From positions 6,634,001-6,698,000 of the forward strand of contig JAWQUS010000017.1 of assembly GCA_036365455.1 (NCBI GenBank): a DNA stretch of 64,000 nucleotides, read 5' to 3'. Below the pieces are notes generated by a model that saw nothing but the letters and a program-made list of their open reading frames with translations, was not told the DNA's origin and searched no databases. Source of the stretch: Macrosoma leucophasiata (taxonomy: Eukaryota > Arthropoda > Insecta > Lepidoptera > Hedylidae). Positions 58,195 through 64,000 of the stretch are shown in pieces. The position numbers and the translations under genes are program-made. Positions within the stretch are counted from its first letter, which is position 1, and each line of letters begins with the position of its first letter.

Positions 58195-59390
58195 TGATGA
58201 ACATTTTTTTATCACTGTGTCAAAAACAACATTTTTTTTAATGGACTTTTGTATGCGGCTCGTCCCTTGACGGCACTAGTCTACCTACTTCACCGGGCAA
58301 TTAAATATAACGGTGAGTCTACATGAAATGAATAAAGAAGATTTGTAAGAATGACAATCGCGGCTCGGTAAGAGTAGCATTGGCAGACCACCAGCCCAAG
58401 AATATGGTGTTATAAGTCCACAACGGGTGGGCTTGAAGCAGAAGACCCAGTGACACAGGTTTATGGAAGCATTGGAGGAGTATGCCCTGCGAAAAACGAG
58501 GAACGTTTTAATAAAAATGTAAGATGAATGAAAAATGTGAAACGGAGAAGCCACTGATTCCCGAAATACAGTGTAGACTAGTTCGGGAATCTATGGATTC
58601 AATATTAACCATTGTAAAAATGTTTTTGTTAATAAATGATTATATTATTATTTTAGATACAAGTAAGTATAAGAGCAATCGCCAAGACGATTAGTAATTG
58701 GCTACAAAGTTTCGACGGTATCTTCAATATTACATATTCATTCCTTTAATGGACACCTGCTTCACCGAATGTCGGTCATTGCATTGAACTCATATTGAAT
58801 CACTTTTATTATGATTACAACGAACAGACTATGGGAAAGACAATTATCCAATCATCATCATTTCAGCCAAAAGACGACCAGTCCTAGACAAAGACCCCTA
58901 CTGCCTTCATCCATCGTTTGCCCGTGACCTTCACTTCGTCGGTCTATCTTGTGGGAGACCTGCCTACGCTTCGTCTTCCGTTATATCCAATACAGATTTG
59001 TATGTAAATTTGGTTCAGTTTATTTAGTATCTAGGATGACAATTTTTGCTAAATATTAATAGAATTTCACAAAAACACCGATATTAAATCTAGTGCAGAC
59101 ATCTAAGCAATATTAAAATAATCACGTATGCATCAAGAAACACGAATTCACTTGCCAAATGGAAAAAAATATGTAAAACAGTTAGTCGTTTCTGGTAAGT
59201 AGATATAGATGTAGTGTATATGCATAAAGCCTGGTTTACACTTTGTTAAGTATCAAGTGCAAGAGATAGATGTTATTAGTCAAATCAGTCAAATGTAAAC
59301 GCAAGCGCTGTAAAGTGTTAAGTGCAAGTGCGAAGTTGAGTTACTAAAACCCGAGTTATAAACTCCGTGTTTTTTAAATGTACTGGAGAA
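58195..59390. other. Unannotated DNA right of the giant inverted repeat
   Basis: AT-rich. AAGTGCAAGTGC... and GGTTTACACTTTGTTAAG motifs around 59,235-59,335 reappear near 59,575-59,790 in inverted form, suggesting a decayed MITE that itself contains R1. Confidence 0.45.
58900..58985 (-). mobile_element. LINE-tail-like fragment
   Basis: CATCCATCGTTTGCCCGTGA and TCGTCGGTCTATCTTGTGGG are related to 33,955-34,040. Confidence 0.52.
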
Positions 59391-59394
59391 GCAT

Positions 59395-59565
59395 ACCGTT
59401 AACATTGATGGTAAGTAAAACTGTGGCCTGTATGAATCCATATTTAAATAATGCGTTGCTACTTCCGAGGCCTACGGTGTTACCCCTTTGTGCCGGAAAT
59501 AACAGAGCCGTACATTACCACCTGACCGGAATATAATAGTGCTGTACACCATCATTCAGCACTCG
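59395..59565 (-). mobile_element. R1 repeat, diverged fragment
   Basis: TGCCGGAAATAACAGAGCCG and CCTGACCGGAATATAATAG are recognisable. Confidence 0.7.
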
Positions 59566-60029
59566 CAATCACGCCTGATTTATACTTTATTAAGTGCAAG
59601 TGCTAGTGCTGAGTAATTAGTTAACATACCAATTTTTTTGATGTCAAGTGTATTCACTATACACAGTGCTTAAACAGTGTTAAGTCGATGTTTACATAAA
59701 TTGTCAGTTCCTTGATCCACTTCATGGTTCATCGTATTTAAAAACGTAACACTTTTGACTCCCACCTGTACTTAACAAAGTGTAATTCAGGCATTATAGA
59801 AGTCAAATTATTTATAGCACTATTGAATTCACAGAGCTCTCAGAGTTCACGAAATGTTAAATTGACGATTTGTATTAAGTGACTGGTTTATTGCATCTTC
59901 ATGCATTCCATAAAGTGTATGTCATTAATTAAACTTTTAATATCAATTCCAATGAATTTTGGGAATGGCAAGTACAATATTTTATTAAATATAATGGACT
60001 GACAGTGGGTTACTAAACTCTATGGTTTT

Positions 60030-60165
60030 TTTTTTATGTAACGGAAGTGGCAAACTAGCATGCAGTTCACATTGATGTTAAGTGATGACTACAGCCTATA
60101 GACACCCACATGGAGACCAAGGTCAAAATGCAGATGCGTTACCACTCCTGAGGTCTAAGGTGTCT
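60030..60165 (-). mobile_element. R1 repeat 3' fragment
   Basis: T-rich tail to CTGAGGTCTAAGGTG, where a LINE tail begins. Confidence 0.8.
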
Positions 60166-60171
60166 GGTAAG

Positions 60172-60300
60172 AAGATATTTTACAATGAATATGATTAGAT
60201 TGATGAAGGTAGACGAGGCACGAGAGGTTTGTCAGGACCGGGATATCTGGCGCTCTACACTCTCTGCCTACCCCGTTAGGGACCTGGTGTGAAGATACAA
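60172..60300 (+). mobile_element. LINE tail fragment
   Basis: GACGAGGCACGAGAGGTTTG and CTGGCGCTCTACACTCTCTG are the last residues of the 34,177-type LINE, placed between two minus-strand R1 fragments. Confidence 0.75.
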
Positions 60301-60342
60301 TATATTTACTTTGTGGTCGTTAATTTCTGGAATAACTGTATT

Positions 60343-60652
60343 AGATGCGTTGCCTCTCCTAAGGCCTAATGTATTATGCTTCTATGCCGTAAATTACTAG
60401 GCCGTACGTTACAACCTGACCGGAATACGTTAGTGCTGAACGAATGGTAGTCCATTGAGCGGCAAGTAGATAGACAAAACGGTGGTGCCTATGCCGTTAT
60501 AACTATCACAAAGACATAACAACTGAGGTCTCAGAGGTGGCAACGCATCTGCATTTTGACCTTTGGTTTCTGTGTTGATGTCTATAGGCTGCAGTCATTA
60601 CTTAACATCTATGTGAGCTGCATGCTTATTGTCACCTTTATTACATAAAAAA
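60343..60652. mobile_element. R1 fragments, minus 5' half joined to plus 3' half
   Basis: 60,343-60,490 is minus (GATGCGTTGCC to GCGGTGCCTATGCC) and 60,491-60,652 plus (TTATAACTATCACAAAGAC to the A tail): a head-to-head rearrangement. Confidence 0.75.
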
Positions 60653-61024
60653 GTAACGATTTTGAATTACGGTGTTACAACACTCAAGTGAATGATAATT
60701 ATTGTAATTGAAAGGTTCTTTTAATTTTATTGACAATGTTACCACTGTGATAATATTGTATTAATGTGATATTACCATTTCAATCAAAATTGAGACATGA
60801 TCTAGTAAATAATGTTTTATATGTCAATGACATGAACCCAGAAGGTCATGCTCCTAATTGCTAAGCTGCAAATGCCATTAACGATCGTCTATTGACACAT
60901 ATTGCCTAACAAATCGTTCATAACCTGACTGATCAACAGTCAAAAACTTGTGACCTAATATTTTAGATAACTAATACGCATTGTAGATCTAACCATCACG
61001 TTCATTTTACGTCACCGACTGTTA

Positions 61025-61672
61025 ATTGTGGGGCCGTCGGCGGTCTTGTGGTTTAAGGGATTTATTGCCTCAGTCTGGGGGTAGCAGGCCCGTGGTGGGG
61101 GGGCGAAGTAACCGGTGTACATACATTGGGGTACATACATTCCTTTTGGCTTCTATCGGTGCGGGGACATCCCCGCACCGGTGAGTGGCGTTTGGCGTGG
61201 CTCTGGCCGCCACTCGCTGCTATGGTGACGAGACGGCTGGGGAGGAGGTGTACGAGTATGTTGTTGGCCCTTGGGGATAGGAATCCCCAGCCGCCTTACC
61301 GTGGTCCCGCCGTTAGATAGGGACGAGGTAGGACCGCGGGAGGGCGGTTGAAGATCGAACTCCATAGACACTTCCACTCCCCCGGGGCCGAATACGTACC
61401 CCTTGACACTCCTCCACCTGGGATGGCTGGCGTGCAGGTGTTTCGCACGCCCATAGCGTTGCTTGGATCCGAAAGGCACCGTGGAGGGCTCGGCAACGAT
61501 CAGCCACCGGTGGAGTCGCGGATGTGTGCGATAGCGTTACCGTGACCCCGCCACAGATGGCAAACGAGTCACCCAGGGGTTTTTTGTGGGTAGTCGGGTG
61601 TTTACCCCGAAGTCCCACATAACCACCTTTCTCCAAGGGTGGGTATGAGTGACGCATTCATTTGACGCTAAA
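61025..61672 (+). mobile_element. GC-rich block, probable non-LTR 3' region
   Basis: About 650 bp of GC-rich DNA ending in a G/C-rich stem-like part and CATTTGACGCTAAAAAAAGG, an A-rich 3' end. CGGTGCGGGGACATCCCCGC near 61,158 forms a hairpin. Frames are open on both strands but none is recognised; an R1-clade LINE remnant is the best guess. Confidence 0.5.
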
Positions 61673-61680
61673 AAAAGGTA

Positions 61681-61897
61681 TAGCAGGCCACTATTTATCT
61701 TTGGTTCTAGTGAGATATTTCCATTTTCTGGAAGTTTCCCGTTACCTCGGAGTTTGGTTATGTGCCCAGAGATGACAAAAGACTCGCAACCTGTTACACG
61801 GGCCTAAACGTAACTGGCGAATAATGGGTGTTTGTATGTATGCTTACATGCATGCATACTATTTGCCTACTACTTCCGGGATTATAGGAGTATAGTT
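61681..61897 (+). mobile_element. SA SINE fragment
   Basis: Diverged copy from AGCAGGCCACTA to ATTATAGGAGTATAGTTATG, joined to the 3' side of the GC-rich block. Confidence 0.72.
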
Positions 61898-62845
61898 ATG
61901 TAGTTAACTACATAAAATTGGCGTGGTACCTTACCACTCTTTATGTCATTGTATGTTTTTATGTTGGTCAATATTGTGCAGTTTACCATCAATGTGAATT
62001 GCAAAAGTAATTTTAAGACATAAAAAAAAACATAAAAGTGAACTACAAACTTATTTATTTTTACTTTTATTACTCACACAAAAAAGTAATATTCTTCCCG
62101 ACAATATTAAGACAATCATCCATTATAAACATATTTGATTTCAAATTATACAACCATAGGCAGATTAACAAATATTTAATTTTGTATAAGAATATGTAAT
62201 CGGTAAATAATTATGCTCTCCGAAATAATGTCACGTCGCATCGATATTCGTTGGACCATTCGATATTTTTGTCTCCGCACAACACGTCGTGTCCTTCAAA
62301 TGTGCGGATTCCCATGTGAATTGGAATCATTGTAGCCAGTGTCATGGCTATTGAATAATTCAAAACCGGCTTTTACTTATGACTTCACTGTTTTAACATT
62401 TTGTTCAAAAATATTTTGTGCCTTCGCTAAGAAGTAACTATGTCACCAAGTAATTAACCTATATCAATAGATATATTATTATTTTTTTATGTTTTGTACT
62501 TGTAATCATACTTAAATAATACTTATTGTTTTTTTTTTGCTCCCGCACCCTAGACAATTTGTCCCATAACCCCATGGTTGACTGTCAGAGAATGCCTAGT
62601 GGCATTAAGTCCGCCACATGTATAATGTGCATAAAAGTATGAATAAATGATTTAGGAGTTTGTGCTAAAAAAATTTTTTTTTTTTAATTCTAAGCATGAA
62701 ATAATGTTAAATCTATACTAATTTAACTAAATACCTATATTGGGAAAATGGGGATTCCGATATTGCGATTTCAAAGACCGATAATTAATGACACAAGGTA
62801 TTAATGATTATATTTTATTTAAGTTTAAAACACAGTGTAATATTT

Positions 62846-63268
62846 TACTTGGAGAATTCCAGTGTAGGAGCTCGAGATACGTAGGCACCACCGCATTACC
62901 TAATCGGCCCCAATGGAAGAGCAGCATTATTATGAATTCTGGGGACCATTTTGTCACAACAATTTGTAATTTATAAAATATCTTACTTATTTTTATTTAA
63001 GCTCTAAGTAGTTGTTGCGAATAAAGTATTATTCTATTCTATTCTAATCTATCTGCAACCAAATGATAGGTGTTCTGCACAATCGTGTTTCGGTTAAATG
63101 ATAATATATGGCCCCGTAATAACTATCACAGAGACGTAAACAACTTAGGTCTCAAATAGGCAACGCATCTGCAATTTGACCTCTGGTTTTTGTGTAGATG
63201 TCTATAGGCTGCAGTCATCACTTAAAATCAATGTTAGCTGCATGCTTGTTTGCCACCCTACTTTAAAA
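62846..63268 (+). mobile_element. R1 repeat split by a LINE 3' end
   Basis: Pieces 62,846-62,905 and 63,050-63,268 around the insert at 62,906. Confidence 0.82.
62906..63043 (+). mobile_element. LINE 3' UTR remnant in R1
   Basis: 138 bp GGCCCCAATGGAAGAG...AATAAAGTATTATTCTATTC, with the duplication CTAATC on both sides (62900-62905, 63044-63049), splitting a + strand R1. Confidence 0.78.
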
Positions 63269-63271
63269 AAA

Positions 63272-63332
63272 CTCCCCTCCCTTTTTTTGGAGCGTACCTA
63301 CTCCACCACGCTTTTCCAATGCGGGTTGGCGT
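63272..63332 (-). mobile_element. S5 SINE 3' fragment
   Basis: CTCCACCACGCTTTTCCAAT and CCCTCCCTTTTTTTGG match the S5 3' portion. Confidence 0.6.
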
Positions 63333-63334
63333 TC

Positions 63335-64000
63335 GCTACATAAAAAGAATAAAAAAAAAAACACATGGAAATTGCTTTGTTTGACACCTAAAAAAACATG
63401 TAGATTACATTAGATTGAATTGACTTCCTACTTCAGAGATATCCCTGTGTAAAATATTTATGAAAAACACTCTAAATAAATTAAACTGCTATGAATTAGA
63501 AACATAAGTTAATACATTAGCAGGTAACAATAATAGGAAGAACGTAAGAAATAAATTCCTCGCATATATTATGCTAATAAACCGGACTAAAGTTCAAAAG
63601 TTCACTGGTATACTCCATAGCGACCCAGAGAGATATGAAATAAATATTGTATGTTCAACATTGATTACAAAATTGATTAAAATTTATTATGAGTAGGTAT
63701 AGAAGTAATTAATTAGTAATTTTCTCAGTAATGTGGGCTTTGGAACTCTGTCAGTGAATGACAAAGAACATCCCATTATTTTTTTGTTTAGTCTATCTTG
63801 CCGTTTGTAAAAGAGAGCTATTTTTATTATTTAGTATTTTTGGACCATTCTTTATTTTATTTTGTTAACTTTGACATATTAATTAACGTATCAGTTGTTA
63901 TTCGCTTTAAATTTTTTAATTTAAAATTTGTTATTACCTATCACAAGCAAATTCTATTATTTCCAAGTGATTAAATATATTTTTGAGTTTGAGATTATCT
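63335..64000. other. No recognisable feature at window end
   Basis: AT-rich sequence without open frames above background or known repeats. Confidence 0.5.

Noticed and set aside
61153..61657. Several overlapping minus-strand frames in the GC-rich block
   Set aside because: Frames are open on both strands because stop codons are rare in GC-rich DNA; sequences lack conserved features.

Overview
The window looks like eukaryotic nuclear DNA from a lepidopteran insect. It is AT-rich, intron-containing and packed with short transposable elements of types common in moths and butterflies. The species is an inference; no rRNA or mitochondrial marker is present.

Only two host protein-coding genes can be supported, both on the + strand. 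Each is a four-exon RR-1 (CPR family) larval cuticle protein gene: CPR-A at 18,758-26,068 (133 aa) and CPR-B at 37,980-44,329 (134 aa). They share an unusual architecture: exon 1 codes only for the initiator Met, all introns are phase 0, exon 3 is exactly 105 bp, and both proteins fit the Rebers-Riddiford spacing. Each has a TATA box about 60 bp upstream of the ATG and an AATAAA after the stop. They are presumably tandem paralogues from a cuticle gene cluster. Their coding parts total about 0.8 kb, and the introns have been inflated by repeats to 7.3 and 6.3 kb.

Everything else is mobile-element sequence or unannotated AT-rich DNA.
- 0-9.5 kb: GA-rich microsatellite, a diverged direct repeat, and a near full-length RTE-like LINE (4,704-8,140). 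The LINE sits inside an older repeat (family R1) with a 10-bp target-site duplication and itself carries a 237-bp MITE.
- 9.5-18.7 kb: a GC-rich block, fold-back elements, tRNA- and 5S-derived SINEs and LINE tails.
- 18.7-26.3 kb: gene CPR-A.
- 26.3-37.9 kb: a 100-bp tandem array flanked by inverted half-copies (28.6-29.3 kb), a perfect 25-bp hairpin, MITEs and SINEs.
- 37.9-44.5 kb: gene CPR-B.
- 44.5-52 kb: LINE tails and SINEs.
- 52.1-58.2 kb: a giant inverted repeat with about 2-kb arms around a 2-kb centre, which holds the 3' end of a Ty3/gypsy-like retrotransposon.
- 58-64 kb: sparse DNA, a GC-rich retroelement-like block and more R1.

Recurring families, named here for convenience: R1 (SINE-like, about 290 bp, A-rich tail, some 30 copies), R2 (TA-duplicating MITE), R3 (hAT-like MITE with 8-bp duplications), R5 (MITE with long inverted ends), R6 (starts ACTAGC), R7 (contains GTCYGTCC stretches), SA/SB/SC/SD (tRNA-headed SINEs), S5 (5S rRNA-headed SINE). 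Nested insertions with intact duplications allow the order of events to be read. Element boundaries were judged by eye and may be off by several bases.
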